From contig WFMF01000078.1 in the NCBI GenBank assembly GCA_011033025.1, positions 58,501 to 122,500 of the forward strand: 64,000 nt of DNA, given 5' to 3'. Under the pieces are notes generated by a model that was not told the origin of the DNA, did no database searches, and worked only from the letters and a program-made list of their open reading frames with translations. Within the stretch, counting starts at the first letter, position 1; each line of letters opens with the position of its first letter. A program made the translations under genes and the position numbers. This stretch comes from Beroe forskalii (taxonomy: Eukaryota; Ctenophora; Nuda; Beroida; Beroidae). Of the stretch, positions 21,501 to 32,684 are shown in pieces.

Positions 21501-24500
21501 ATCAACTTTGCCTCGGCACTCAGTTTCTCCTCGTGCAATTAATACAACAGTATCACTATACGCCGTTAGATAAGCGTATTCTATCGAATCGTCGACTGTT
21601 CAAGTGCTCAGTGCTCGTATATGTACTTTTTTTCTCATCATCGACAATTCATTTGTAAAATTGCTCAAATCATCGAGAATGTCTTACATCCAAAAAACAC
21701 GTTATATAACCTGGTAGATGAGTATTGAGTAGCATCTATCACTCTGTAAGGAAGAATTTTGGCAAAACTGGGATATTTTACAACTTCTTACTTCCTTCCC
21801 CTCGGTATAAATTTTGACTGATTTTATGACCTACGTTCCCAAAAGATACAGGAAACTATTGGCGGTATGACAATGGCATCCCAAAATCCATAAAAAACCG
21901 GTAGCGATTATTTCATAAATGCTACAAATATATATGCGAGTGAGTAAAAATGACGTCATTTTCAGGGCTCAAAGTGGTGAATTGTTGGCGTCATACGGCC
22001 TATTATTTCGAGGTGTAGTGATAATACAATGTCTCATCACTCTATCTATAGAGTAATATAGAGTTAGGGCGTGTACATATGAGAACTTCTATGTTTTACT
22101 GAGGCAAATAAGGAATGTTATGTATGTACTACGTGCTTCATAGCCACGTACTGATTTCGAAACACAAAGAAATATATCTTCTAGAAGTTTCATCGGTCAT
22201 TTTCTTTTCTTCCGATAAGTAATCATAAAATGTGAAGATGTGATGGACTTCATCTAAAAGCTAAAAATAAAGCACGTGCGACCCCCAAGAAGCTAAAAAT
22301 ACCGAACACTTTTTGTCGTTACCAATATCATTCTCTAATTTCATAGTCGAAACGTGTCTTAAAACCATGTATAAACTTAGAGATCGCTCGCAGTAAATTG
22401 GTGAAAGTATTCGTCATCACCTGACCATTTTGAACCAAGATAATGACGTCATGTACACTGGCCATGCTTACATTCAAGAGTGATCCATATATTACATAAG
22501 TCTTTAGTATGAACATGAGCATTATGCTTCACATATCAAGAGGAACATGCATAATTCCACTGTGAAACACGTTCTATGACCATCCTGTGCAAATGTTAGG
22601 CGGTTAAAAGAGTGACGTCATTATCATAGCTTAACATTGCAAATTGGTGACGTTGCATGGCCTGCTTTTCGCACAAGGTGTACTGCACAGTGTGATTTAT
22701 AGCGACTATAGAGAGCCATCACAGTCACATTTGTAGAAAACACGGATACCACTGGATGAGAGCTGGAGATATGAGTATTGAGGGTCATCAGTGCACTGTT
22801 ATAAGTTATGATAATGACGTCATCAGTGCACCGTTCTAAGTTATATGATAATTATGATGTCAGCGAACATGAAAAATGCTCGATTTAGTTTGTTTGTTTT
22901 TGTTTGGTGCAATATCCAACAGACCACCACATCCCCTTCCGGGGGTTCAATTTGGTGTTGCCAAATATCAATCCGTCTAAATTTTGGGAGTTCTTAATTT
23001 TCTGAGGTAACAGTAATCAGTGGTACAATTTTTGTGAATACTTATACGAGGTTAAGGGGTTAATCTTTCTGTTACTATTTTATAGACGCTATTCGTGAGT
23101 TTTTTTTATGAGATACTGAACCAGTGGCATTTATAATTGCAATTTTACTTGTCATCCATGTCCAGAAATAGAACATTTCGTAACATTCACAGCTCAGATA
23201 TCGCCACATAGATGTAAATGATTCTTACATTTGCAACTCGTAACCTACCGTGCACAGTGCACACGTACGTTATTACGTGATATGGAAGTAATTTAGATCA
23301 CGTACACGAGTTCACGTAGACTTGCAGACGTCAGAATCATCATCAGCTGACGTGTTCCTGCGTGAGTGTTGCATAATTGTAAAATACAATTCATGGGATG
23401 GTCATATTATACAAAACTAGGCTTTCCTAGCTTTCGCTTTTGGATTAGGTACACATGAGTCACAATGAACTTATAATCAAGAATTCATAAAATTCGTAAT
23501 TATAAAATATCGATTCATGTGTCGTCCAAAAAGGCAGAAAAGCAGAAACTCGAAAACCAATTCTTGTACGGCCATTCACACCTCTCTAACCTTCAACCTT
23601 ACGCACTACGTAAGTGCATGTTACATAATTAATCAAGTTAGCTCACTAAACCATTTAGAAAAGTGTTAGGAACATTTAAATATTTATCGTAATAAATATA
23701 TAATGATCTGAAGTGAATCGAGTGGTAACACATCATCTTATATCATGGTAGAAATAATGCAAGCCAATCACTCACCAGCTTCAGAACATATATCATTTAA
23801 AGGATACAGCATATATATATAACATTTACCCGTACTTCATCCACATTTCATGTCATTGTTTTCAGAGGCAGGTTGGCCGGCATTAAACCCCGCGCGAGAA
23901 ATAGGCGGTTCAGCGTCATCAAATTACTACATCATGATATGATAATGATGTCATCCTACCCGCCTATTTCTCATGGCCGGCATTAATAAGACCAACTTAT
24001 TCTTATATCGATGGCGTATCAGCTTACCCACAGGTCCATTTGACATTGACCAATCAGCACGCGAGATGAACGTTAACTACTACGCAGATTGGTTCATGGT
24101 TGATACGATAACAGTTCTTCGGGATCCTTCCCCTTATGCTTGAAATTGAGAATTGGTGCAACTGATGTCATGAAATGAGCCTTTTCGGGTCGAAAATTCA
24201 AAACTAAGCTTTTTACTGCTCATACTAACAGTTACTAATTTCGTATGTACCTACACAATACACAACCCCCCCCCATTTGAAATACAAAGAATGTACATTA
24301 GAAGCTTACAAATGAATGTATAAAATTTGGGGGTTTGAAATAGAATGTACATTGGGTGTGTACAAAAGAATGTACAATTGGGGGCGTAGAAATTAGTATA
24401 GAATGTATAAATTGGGAGTGTACAAAAGAATGTACAATCGGGGGCGGAGAATATAATGTACAAAAGAGTGTAAAATAGTGTACAATGGAGTGTACATATT

Positions 24501-26799
24501 GCAATAACAGACACGTGTATTCATGAATTTCAATGTGGAGAGGAGCTATATTCGTATATTTCTCAGAGGCGAATACAGTGAGAATGGAAATAGGTCACCA
24601 ATTTAATAGCACTTTGAACCATGATAAGTACCTCACATTCCTATTATTTGAACACGATATAATATGGTAATTAACCATTCCTCAAGTTATGTAGATCGAG
24701 CAATCATAAAGCAATTATTATTTAGCACTCTCGTTAAATCAGCATAACGACCCCATTCATGTTCTAGAACTCGAAGATCCTGATAACAAATTCTCTCGTA
24801 TTAGTAAATCGTTGAAAGTTCATACTCCTAACTTCATACTTCTAAATGTGCGATTAATCTAGATAAATGTAAAGTTGGAGGGTGGGAATTCCCCCCATAA
24901 AAGTTGGTACAGGTGCTTTTCTCTGTTGAGATAACATTCAATGGGCAATTGAAGAAAACTTTTTCGCTATGATTGACTATTTTTAGATGAAAAAGAATGC
25001 CTATAGGTACCCGATTTGGGAAATCAGAATCAACAGAACTTACATTTCGAGGTTGCATGCTACTGTTACCAAAATTTGATGAAAACGGAGTTGAGTGAAA
25101 ATATTTTGTAACGTGATACCAACCCGCAACCGCATAATTACAGAAAATAGAATTTATAAAAAGAATACATCGTACTATACACGATAATGGTTTCCTACTT
25201 TCCTAAAAGGCACCGTTAAAATCATATGTACCTTAGGCAAGACCAAGTTTCAAAGTTTGAGTCAAAAATTTTGGCACTCAATAAAAGATTTGTAACCACT
25301 AACCTATGCTTCTATATTTTACTCTTTTTTTAGTGCAAAATCCACAGACCACACGCCTCTGCTTACGCAAGAGGCGGTGGCAGCTCTCCACTGCAGAAAG
25401 CTCTGCTGAGACCCCTGCAATATACGCCCCTTCAATTATAGGCGGTGCAAGGGAAAAATCACGAAATAATATGTTCCTTGGAGTCATAAAGCCACCACTC
25501 TAAATCATGGTAATTACGTAATACTCTCATGATATAACGTAAAATAGGTACGTTTTGGTTGTCATCAATGTAATGATATTAAATATTATATTGAAATGCT
25601 TTGACTCAGGGAACGGTGGGTATTAACATACGCTCAAAGTAAAAGGACGGTCGAGGTTAACAATGCGCGCGCTTCCAAATTGTTGAAAAAACCGCCTATT
25701 TTTCGTGCGCGGGGTTTGATATGACCGATCCTCTATAATAGGAGCTATAATATTCAATAATATTCTGGACGATTGACATGATTTCTAGTAATTATATCTA
25801 ATTTTATGCAATAAATACCTAGTGCAGTACATTTTAGGAATTTTCGCTGAAGAATTGCGTCAGACGCGTCACACCCATTCAAATAGTCAAACGGTAGCTG
25901 TTGCCAGAGATGTTGCTTTCTTAAAAACATCAATAAAAATCCACAAAAAAGTTTGTAGATTACCGTCTGTTAATTACACTGAGGGTAAGAAAAAAGAATC
26001 GAAAATTATGTGAGAATCAAACGCACTCATTAGAAAATAAATTCAGCACATGAATCGTGCAAGTGCAAACTGCGGAAATCACTGACTGGGTTTTGTAAAG
26101 TTTTAAGTATTGCAAAAACAGAGTTTATTGAAGTTTTATTAAGGGGTCGCCAGGCTAAGGTATGGTTTTTCTTTTGGGTGCGCTGGAGATGCTGGCATCC
26201 TTGCCTGCAATTTTTCAATTTTTTTAATAATTCTCAGTTTTGTCAGAAAAGCAAAAAACTGGAGACTTTTTCAATTTTTGATGGAGTAAGAAAACTCCAG
26301 CATCTTAGCTTGGGTCTGCACCATCTTCAAAAGAAAAACCTTAGGCTAAGGGGTCAGAAATGGGTCATGAGAGGGTCAGTAAATCAATATCACACGGTTT
26401 CATACCACATATTTATGCCATATAAGGCAAATCAGAGTCCCTCGTTTGGGAATGACATGTAATATTGAGCGTATCGGTACATATTGGGGTGAAGTTGTGT
26501 ACCTATCATTGGAACTATTTTCAATTATTTGAAGTCTGGTACAAACTCATGAAATCATTGTTTTTTCAAAAATGATTTTGCCAATCTGGAAACTGGTACG
26601 CGCATAATGAAATGTTAGAAAAAGAAGAACAAAGAAGACAAGATCTCACGAAATTATTTACCTGTCACCATCTGATCTTTGGGGGATCTCGTAGCACTCT
26701 TGAACTCGAAGTCCCCCAGAGCTCGGGAGAGGGCCAGGGTGCCGTTTACTCGGTTAAACTCAACAAAACCCCCAGCTGCCCGGATCCGACGCAGCTCCT
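18559..26799 (-). CDS. PPM/PP2C family Ser/Thr phosphatase, C-terminal half
   Basis: Three exons on the minus strand with matching phases: 26799-26662, 19110-18965 and 18657-18559. Protein in order: [64 protein letters not shown], then [20 protein letters not shown] and MTVTIVSML. These are PP2C motifs with the conserved Asp of GDFEF, of ACDGIWD and of CDNMT, which bind the metal centre or its neighbours. Similarity is closest to the PTC2/PTC3 and PPM1G type, Mg/Mn-dependent protein phosphatases of cytosol and nucleus. The N-terminal half (the segment with YDGHGG and its metal-binding Asp) was not found upstream on this strand. A last exon after 18559 is also expected. Introns contain a tRNA gene and several arrays. 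Confidence 0.85.
18661..18747. repeat. 29-bp tandem repeat abutting a PP2C splice acceptor
   Basis: Three copies of AAACAAAGGATGGAGGGTGA followed by GGGGCAATG. The first begins at the acceptor of exon 18657-18559 (minus strand reads CCTTTGTTTCAG), so the repeat multiplies the polypyrimidine tract. Confidence 0.85.
19406..19488 (-). tRNA. tRNA-Leu (anticodon UAA)
   Basis: An 83-nt class II tRNA. The acceptor stem ACCAGGG pairs with CCCTGGT, with discriminator A. It has an A-box-like TGTCCGAGTGG, an anticodon loop CTTAAGT giving anticodon TAA, a variable arm, and the B box GGTTCGAACCC. The long variable arm and anticodon agree on leucine. No CCA is encoded, as usual in eukaryotes. It lies in an intron of the PP2C gene on the same strand and carries its own internal promoter. 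Confidence 0.95.
20285..20545. repeat. 63-73-bp tandem repeat with ATGGTGTCAACGTCAT
   Basis: Three to four units carrying ATGGTGTCAACGTCAT, GGAATGTGGAATGC and CGTCATACGTCAT. The same sequence in reverse orientation forms 31190-31460. Confidence 0.85.
20595..21215. repeat. About 44-bp minisatellite, locus 1
   Basis: Roughly 14 degenerate copies of CTTGACGAGTGATGACCAGC followed by CCCTCCTACTCCTACCACGC. The same family recurs at 31885-32285 in the same orientation. Confidence 0.9.
21951..22822. repeat. Cluster of TGACGTCA-containing short repeats
   Basis: Four TGACGTCA palindromes at 21951, 22444, 22613 and 22815. Three sit in a partly shared context: TCATNATCATGG/AGCTTAA, then AATTGGTGACG or similar, then GGCCT. 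This looks like a dispersed short element family; other members are at 17531, 18197 and 35641. Confidence 0.6.
23893..23980. mobile_element. Short inverted-repeat element (MITE-like)
   Basis: GAGAAATAGGCGG near 23899 is matched by its reverse complement CCGCCTATTTCTC near 23960, and GCCGGCATTAA occurs outside both ends. Related half-ends occur near 25691 (CCGCCTATTTTTC) and 35627 (GAGAAATAGGCGGTT), the latter running into TGACGTCAT. Confidence 0.65.
24250..24500. repeat. Degenerate tandem repeat around GAATGTACAA
   Basis: About seven units of roughly 30-35 bp built on AAAAGAATGTACAATCGGGG. They create spurious minus-strand open frames rich in CTF and HSFVH. Confidence 0.85.
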
Positions 26800-26814
26800 C
26801 TGAAAAATGAGGCG

Positions 26815-27925
26815 TTAGAGGAGGAGTGGTGTCAGTTGGAGAATAGAAGAGTGGTGTCAGCAGAGGAAGAGTGATGTCAGCCGAGGAAGAGTGATGTCAG
26901 TCGGAGAATAGAAGAGTGGTGTCAGCCGAGGAAGAGTGATATCAGTTGGAGAATAGAAAAGTGGTGTCAGTAGTGGAGGAATGGTGTCAGCCGAGAGAGA
27001 GTGATGTCAGTCGGAAAAAAGAAGAGTGGTGTCAGCCGAGGAAGAGTGATGCCAGTCGTGAAAAGGAAGAGTGGTGTCAGTCGAGGAGGGGTGATGTCAG
27101 TCGGAGATTAGAAAAGTGGTCTCAGCCGAGGAAGAGTGATGTCAGTCGGAGAATAGAAAAGTGGTGTCAGCCGAGGAAGAGTGATGTCAGTCGGAGAATA
27201 GAAAAGTGGTGTCAGCAGTGGAGGAGTGGTGTCAGTCGAGGAAAAGTGATGTCAGTCGGAGAATAGAAAGGTGGTGTCAGCCGAAGAAGAGTGATGTCAG
27301 TCGGAGAATAGAAAAGTGGTGTCAGCAGTGGAGGAGTGGTGTCAGCCGAGGAAGAGTGATGTCAGTCGGAGAATAGAAAAGTGGTGTCAGCCGAGGAAGA
27401 GTGATGTCAGTCGGAGAATAGAAAAGTGGTGTCAGCAGTGGAGGAGTGGTGTCAGCCGAGGAAGAGTGGTGTCAGTCGGAGAATAGAAAAGTGGTGTCAG
27501 CCGAGGAAGAGTGATGTCAGTCGGAGAATAGAAAAGTGGTGTCAGCCGAGGAAGAGTGATGTCAGTCGGAGAATAGAAAAGTGGTGTGAAGTCGGAGAAT
27601 AGAAAGGTAATGTCAGTCGGAGAATAGAAAAGTGGTGTCAGCCGAGGAAGAGTGATGTCAGTCGGAGAATAGAAAAGTGGTGTCAGCAGAGGAAGAGTGA
27701 TGTCAGTCGGAGAATAGAAAAGTGGTGTCAGCCGAAGAAGAGTGATGTCAGTCGGAGAATAGAAAAGTGGTGTCAGCCGAGGAAGAGTGATGTCAGTCGG
27801 AGAATAAAAAGTGGTGTCAGCAGAGGAAGAGTGGTGTCAGTCGGAGAATAGAAAAATGGTGTCAGCCGAGGAAGAGTGATGTCAGTCGGAGAATAGAAAA
27901 GTGGTGTCAGCAAGAATGGAGGAGT
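26815..27925. repeat. 45-bp minisatellite upstream of a PP2C exon
   Basis: About 25 copies of GAAGAGTGATGTCAGTCGGA followed by GAATAGAAAAGTGGTGTCAG and CCGAG. The 45-bp period keeps frame, so a repetitive open frame appears on the plus strand; I read it as non-coding. It begins just upstream of the acceptor of exon 26799. Confidence 0.95.
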
Positions 27926-27929
27926 GGTG

Positions 27930-28450
27930 TTTTTTTTTCCCAGGGGGGGCTCTGTGCCCCCGGCCCTCTATCTAGTATCAAACCCATTTGATTATGTTTT
28001 TGCTGGGACCCTGTGGGGGCCCGGCTCTACAAATTTATTTGATTTTTGGTTTCAGGAGCCCTCGGGGCCCGGCTTTATCTACTCCTTTTTGAGTATGCTT
28101 GCTGCAGGGGGACCCCTTGTGTGCCCGGTCTTAATCCATTTTGATTATGTTTTGCTGCAGGTGACTCCCGGCTCAGGCCCTGGCTCTTCACTCCATTTGG
28201 ATTATACTTGTTGCAGGAGACTCTCTGTGTGCCCGGCTCTATCTACTACATTTGATAGTGCTGGTTGCGGGTGACTCTGGCCTGTGGGCCCGGCCTCTAT
28301 CTGCCCCATTTGATAATGCTTGCTGCTTGTGACTTTTGGGGCCCGGCTCTATCTACTCCATTTTGATTTAGCTAATTGCTTGTGAATCTGTGAGCACCGC
28401 CCTTGTACCCCGTTTACTATGCTTGCTCGTGAGCACCGGGCTCTTTTACT
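27930..28450. repeat. 45-50-bp degenerate tandem repeat
   Basis: About ten diverged units with GCCCGGCTCTATCTACTCCA, TTTGATTATGCTTGCTGCAG and a GTGACTC spacer. No gene is visible. Confidence 0.8.
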
Positions 28451-28587
28451 GCATAATGACATATCGTGCAGCCGCGATGCACCATGTTATGTAAACCATC
28501 CACGCTGAATCCAATGCGCCGGATATTTTCAGCTACAAGGATAATTAGTTACGACGCGCATCGACTATTACCATTATGGTGGAGCCT

Positions 28588-28640
28588 TATTTTGCCTCTT
28601 CTCTGCATCTGAAGAGGCGCGCTTGCGCGCGCAAAATAAG
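28588..28640. repeat. Short inverted repeat
   Basis: CTTATTTTGCCTCTTC is matched by GAAGAGG and GCAAAATAAG, with a CpG-rich GCGCGCTTGCGCGCGC between. Probably a small foldback remnant. Confidence 0.6.
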
Positions 28641-28954
28641 ACTCCGTAACATGGAGTAAGGATGTCTTCATAAAAGTGTATTGTGCGCGTTTTTCATTTG
28701 ATCAATCCATTTGATCGACGCGTAACGATGAAACCACCTAAGGATTTTTGAAAATCTCTTGAGCGGTGGTCAGACAAGTAACGTCTGACAACGATTTAGT
28801 ACGCGTGGTCAATGAGAGGTCTATCGATGGATCAGTCGGTGGGTAAATCAATGGTTTGATGCGGACAAATACAGAAGAACTGTGTCGCTGTGTGATATCA
28901 TTTTATCAATCACACGCATCGCACATACACGAAAGCACACGATGTTGCTTTCAA

Positions 28955-29210
28955 TATGGCCACTCTCGGCCAAGAGCGATTTTTTTCATATGATTTTTTC
29001 GGAGTTTCTTTTTCTGCTGAAATATTTTTCGATGGCCACTCTCGGCCAGGAGCGATTTTTTCACATGATTTTTTTTTCGAAGTTTTTTTTTTCTGCTAAA
29101 AAATTTTCGATGGCCACTCTCGGCCAAGAGCGTTTTTTTCACATGATTTTTTTTTCGAAGGTTTTTTTTTCTGCTGAAAATTTTTCGATGGCCACTCTCG
29201 GCCACCATAG
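28955..29210. repeat. About 70-bp tandem repeat, four copies
   Basis: Four copies of GATGGCCACTCTCGGCCA separated by T-rich GAGCGATTTTTTCACATGAT stretches. The T-runs make translated frames Phe/Lys-rich and non-genic. Confidence 0.9.
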
Positions 29211-29301
29211 ATGAGGATTTACATAAAGATTCCCTTATAAACTGCGAATGCAGGCTGACAGTCACCAATTGCAATCTAACACGATACGCTGACAAATTTA
29301 T

Positions 29302-29339
29302 TTGCATATAGAACTGCTTATAAGCAGTTCTATATGCAA
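29302..29339. repeat. Perfect 38-bp palindrome
   Basis: TTGCATATAGAACTGCTTA is followed immediately by its exact reverse complement, with no spacer. It can extrude a full hairpin or cruciform. Confidence 0.95.
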
Positions 29340-29833
29340 CAAGTCCACCATTCTAAACATTATGAGTGACAACACACTGACGCTCTTGTTATTCATGCAT
29401 GGGTAAAAGATGCATAAACCATCAGCAAACCTTGCAACAAAATGAAACTTCAAACTTATCGGGCAAAGCCTAGCTGTGCTTTTATAAATCGACCAGTACG
29501 AATTGCTTATGTTTGTTGTTGAGCTGTTTGAGGTTGCCTGGCAAGCGGTACCCTGCGTCAAATCAGACCCTTGGCAACTAATGAACTGACCTTCTGAACA
29601 TTTGAACCTGTATAAAACCTGCCGTACACCTGTGCAAAACATTTCATCAACCCAAAACATGCAGTAAACCTGTTCAGAACCTGCCAGCTAAAAGAAGAGG
29701 GGTACCATTTGTTAGGAGGCCTACTCTGATATGTGAGAGTCTTAGGCAAAACGTACGTACGTAACCAACTTATGGATTCGACTAATTAAGGCTTAATTAT
29801 CATTAAATTATGAATTAATTGCAGAATTGTTAC

Positions 29834-29944
29834 CTGGTTGTCATGGTCTTTGTCTAGGGAGGTTCCTTTAACATCGGCAATGTAGCACACGTTGGGGCAG
29901 CCGAGCTGTGTCAACCTGCTCTGTAGGCTCTGTAATAACGATTC
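29834..29944 (-). CDS. Candidate exon, gene assignment uncertain
   Basis: An open 37-codon phase 0-0 exon on the minus strand with an acceptor CACCCCAG and donor CAG|GTAAC. It encodes ESLLQSLQSRLTQLGCPNVC and YIADVKGTSLDKDHDNQ. A helical start and a YIADVKG...DKDHDN tail loosely recall the PP2C strand before DHKP, but a kinase C-terminal helix is also possible. Its phase does not join directly to exon 26799 (needs phase 1) or to exon 33363 (ends phase 2), though it does follow the candidate at 32684-32599. Confidence 0.5.
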
Positions 29945-30214
29945 CTGGGGTGAGGGTGTGGTGTTAAGGGAATGAGTTGAATTATGGTGATTTATCGGCG
30001 AAAAGTGCGGTGTCAATGAGAAGCCAGGGGGTTCCCTGGTTTCCAGAAGTCTTCACCCCTGAAACATCTAGGGGGCGGGATGGGGGCGCTCGGCACGAGG
30101 CGTCATAAAAATCTAGATCTCGTACTTGAACAGAAATTGTCTCGAAGTACCATTTTCTTCGCGAATGACACTAAAAAGTAACTTAAAGCAGAACTAAAAT
30201 CTGCAAAAATGGCC

Positions 30215-31105
30215 CAGGCAACAACGGTACCTAACTGGGTACCTAAACAACAATGGTACCTTATTTACAACGGTACCTTATTAACAACAGTACCTTATTA
30301 ACAACGGCACCTTATTAACAACGGTACCTTAACAACAACGGTATCTAACTGGGTACCTTAACAACACCGGTATCAACTGGGTACCTTATTAACATCGGCA
30401 CCTTATTAACAACGGCACCTTATTAACAACGGCACCTTATTAACAACGGCACCTTATTAACAACGGCACCTTATTAACAACGGCACCTTATTAACAACGG
30501 TACCTTATTAACAACTGTACCTTATTAACAACGGTACCTTATTAACAACGGTACCTTATTAACAACGGTACCTTATTAACAACGCTACCCTATTAACAAC
30601 GGTACCTTATTAACAACGGTACCTTATTAACAACGCTACCCTATTAACAACGGTACCTTATTAACAACGCTACCCTATTAACAACGGTACCTAACTGGGT
30701 ACCGTTAACAACAACGATACCTTATTAACTGGGTACCGTTATTAACAACGGTACCTTATTAACAACTGTACCTTATTTACAACGGCACCTTATTTACAAC
30801 GGCACCTTATTAACAACGGTACCTTATTAACAACGGTACCCTATTAACAACGGTACCTAACTGGGTACCGTTAACAACAACGGTACCTTATTAACAACGG
30901 TACCTAACTGGGTACCGTTAACAACATGGGTACCTTAACAACAATGGTACCTTAACAACAACGGTACCTTAACAGCAACGGTACCTTAACAACAACGGTA
31001 CCTTAACAACAACGGTACCTTAACAACAACGGTACCTTAACAACGGTACCTTAACAACAACGGTACCTTAACAACAACGGTACCTTAACAACAACAGTAC
31101 TTTAT
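30215..31105. repeat. 17-bp minisatellite rich in GGTACC
   Basis: About 50 copies of AACAACGGTACCTTATT, shifting to AACAACAACGGTACCTT near the right end, with occasional TAACTGGGTACC units. Adjacent identical variants show recent local duplication. Confidence 0.95.
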
Positions 31106-31189
31106 TTGCAACACGTTAAGCAAGGCAAGTTGAACAACAAGAAAACAAATAGAACTAATGGTGAGAGGGGCAGCACACGTCCTTATATA

Positions 31190-31460
31190 TGGTGGCTGAC
31201 ACCACTCCATCATCAATGACGAACGACGACGTATGCACATTCCACATTCCAACTATATGACGTTGACACCACTCAGTACCCAATCAAGCATGACGAATGG
31301 CGTTACGTGCGCATACCAACTATATGACGTTGACACCACTTTGCACCATATTATGGGTGACGAATAGCTACGTTTGCACATTCCACATAACAATCCTATG
31401 ACGTTGACACCACTTTGAGCACCCAATCGAGCACGACGAAAAATGTTACGTGCACATACC
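31190..31460. repeat. Tandem repeat, inverted relative of 20285-20545
   Basis: Three to four units with ATGACGTTGACACCACT and GCACATTCCAACTA, the reverse complement of the array at 20285. Confidence 0.85.
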
Positions 31461-31884
31461 AAATCGATCACATTGAAAGCACACAAATTTATTACGATAA
31501 AAAGAGCCCCTTTTCTTTCTCTCTCGTCTCATGCTTCTATCATTCATTCATAACCTGCGTAATTTATGAATGCACAAAAAAATTTGTGCGCTACGAATAT
31601 TTTCTGATCGCGCGACGCAACCATGTTTCGCGCGCAATTGTGTTGCAGTAACTGATGTCAGCGCGCGCAATATCCATACAAACATGTTTCGCGTTTTCCA
31701 ACCAGTCTGATGGCCCCGATAAACAGTGGACCTTATCAGTGCTTGTCACAGTGCCACACTCATGGTGAGAATGGCAGTGCATGATGTTTCCCCAAAAGTG
31801 AAAAGTGGAACAAATTGTTGAAAAATGTAACAAGCGTTTCCCTGGAAATTCATCTACTTTATTCGGCATGATCCTCTCAACCTT

Positions 31885-32285
31885 CGAGCTCAACGAGTGA
31901 TGACCAGCCTTTCCTGCTCCTAACGCGCCTTCCTTGACGAGTGATGACCAGCCCCTCCTACTCCTACCACGCCTCCCTTGACGAGTGATGACCAGCCCCT
32001 CCTACTCCTACCACACCTTCCTTGACGAGTCATGACCAGCCCCTCTTATTCCACCACACCTTTCTTGACGAGTCATGACCAGCCCCTCCTACTCCTACCA
32101 CACCTTCCCTGACGAGTCATGCCCAGCCCCTCTTATTCTACCACACCTTCCTTGACGAGTGATGACCAGCCCTCCTTCTCCTACCACGCCTCCCTGGACG
32201 ATTGATGACCAGCCCCTCCTACTCCTACGAAACCTCTCCTAATTCAGCCACATCTTCCTTGATGAGTGAATGAGTGATGACCAGC
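31885..32285. repeat. About 44-bp minisatellite, locus 2
   Basis: About nine copies of CTTGACGAGTGATGACCAGC plus CCCTCCTACTCCTACCACGC, the same family as 20595-21215. Confidence 0.9.
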
Positions 32286-32411
32286 CATACAACTTTACCT
32301 AATACCCACACTCGAACACGGATTTAACTTCTCGTTCAGACTATCAAGTTGAATCATCTGTGATGCTGTATATCTAGCAGAGACAGGTCTGTCCATGTCA
32401 GACCACTTGTG

Positions 32412-32451
32412 CTTTTTCAAAGTCTGGTGTAACATCAGACTTTGAAAAAAG
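32412..32451. repeat. Hairpin-forming inverted repeat
   Basis: Arms CTTTTTCAAAGTCTG (32412-32426) and CAGACTTTGAAAAAAG (32436-32451) flank a 9-base loop. A weaker relative lies at 33267-33290. Confidence 0.8.
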
Positions 32452-32598
32452 ACTTCGGAAGGGTTACATTTTGTAACAATTTGTTCCACTTTTGTCTCAC
32501 TTTTGCGGTAACATTAACTTTGATATTAACCGAAACCTAAAACCACTTTTCCCTCACATCTATCATTGAATAAGTCATTTTTCAGTGTCATAACTCAC

Positions 32599-32684
32599 AA
32601 AAGTCTCGTCACAATCTTCCACCATTTCCGCTATCCGGACAACTTGCACATGGCAGTCCATCAGGGGTTTCAATCTGGATAGGT
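32599..32684 (-). CDS. Candidate exon, gene assignment uncertain
   Basis: Minus-strand segment with acceptor TTTTCAG and donor TTT|GTGAGT, encoding LSRLKPLMDCHVQVVRIAEM and VEDCDETF. It enters in phase 1 and leaves in phase 0, so it can join the candidate at 29944, but not exon 33363, which leaves in phase 2. I recognise no family in this piece. Confidence 0.4.

Noticed and set aside
24250-24514. 87-codon and 68-codon minus-strand frames rich in Cys, Thr and Phe
   Set aside because: Translations of the GAATGTACAA tandem repeat.
26946-27266. 106-codon plus-strand open frame with repeated CQPRKSDVS-type units
   Set aside because: It follows from the 45-bp period being a multiple of three; no start context, flanking exons or family likeness.
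28882-29307. Opposed open frames of 110 and 118 codons
   Set aside because: Products of the 70-bp tandem repeat with T-runs.
30215-31105. Possible CRISPR-like array
   Set aside because: Units are contiguous 17-mers with no unique spacers, and the window is eukaryotic.
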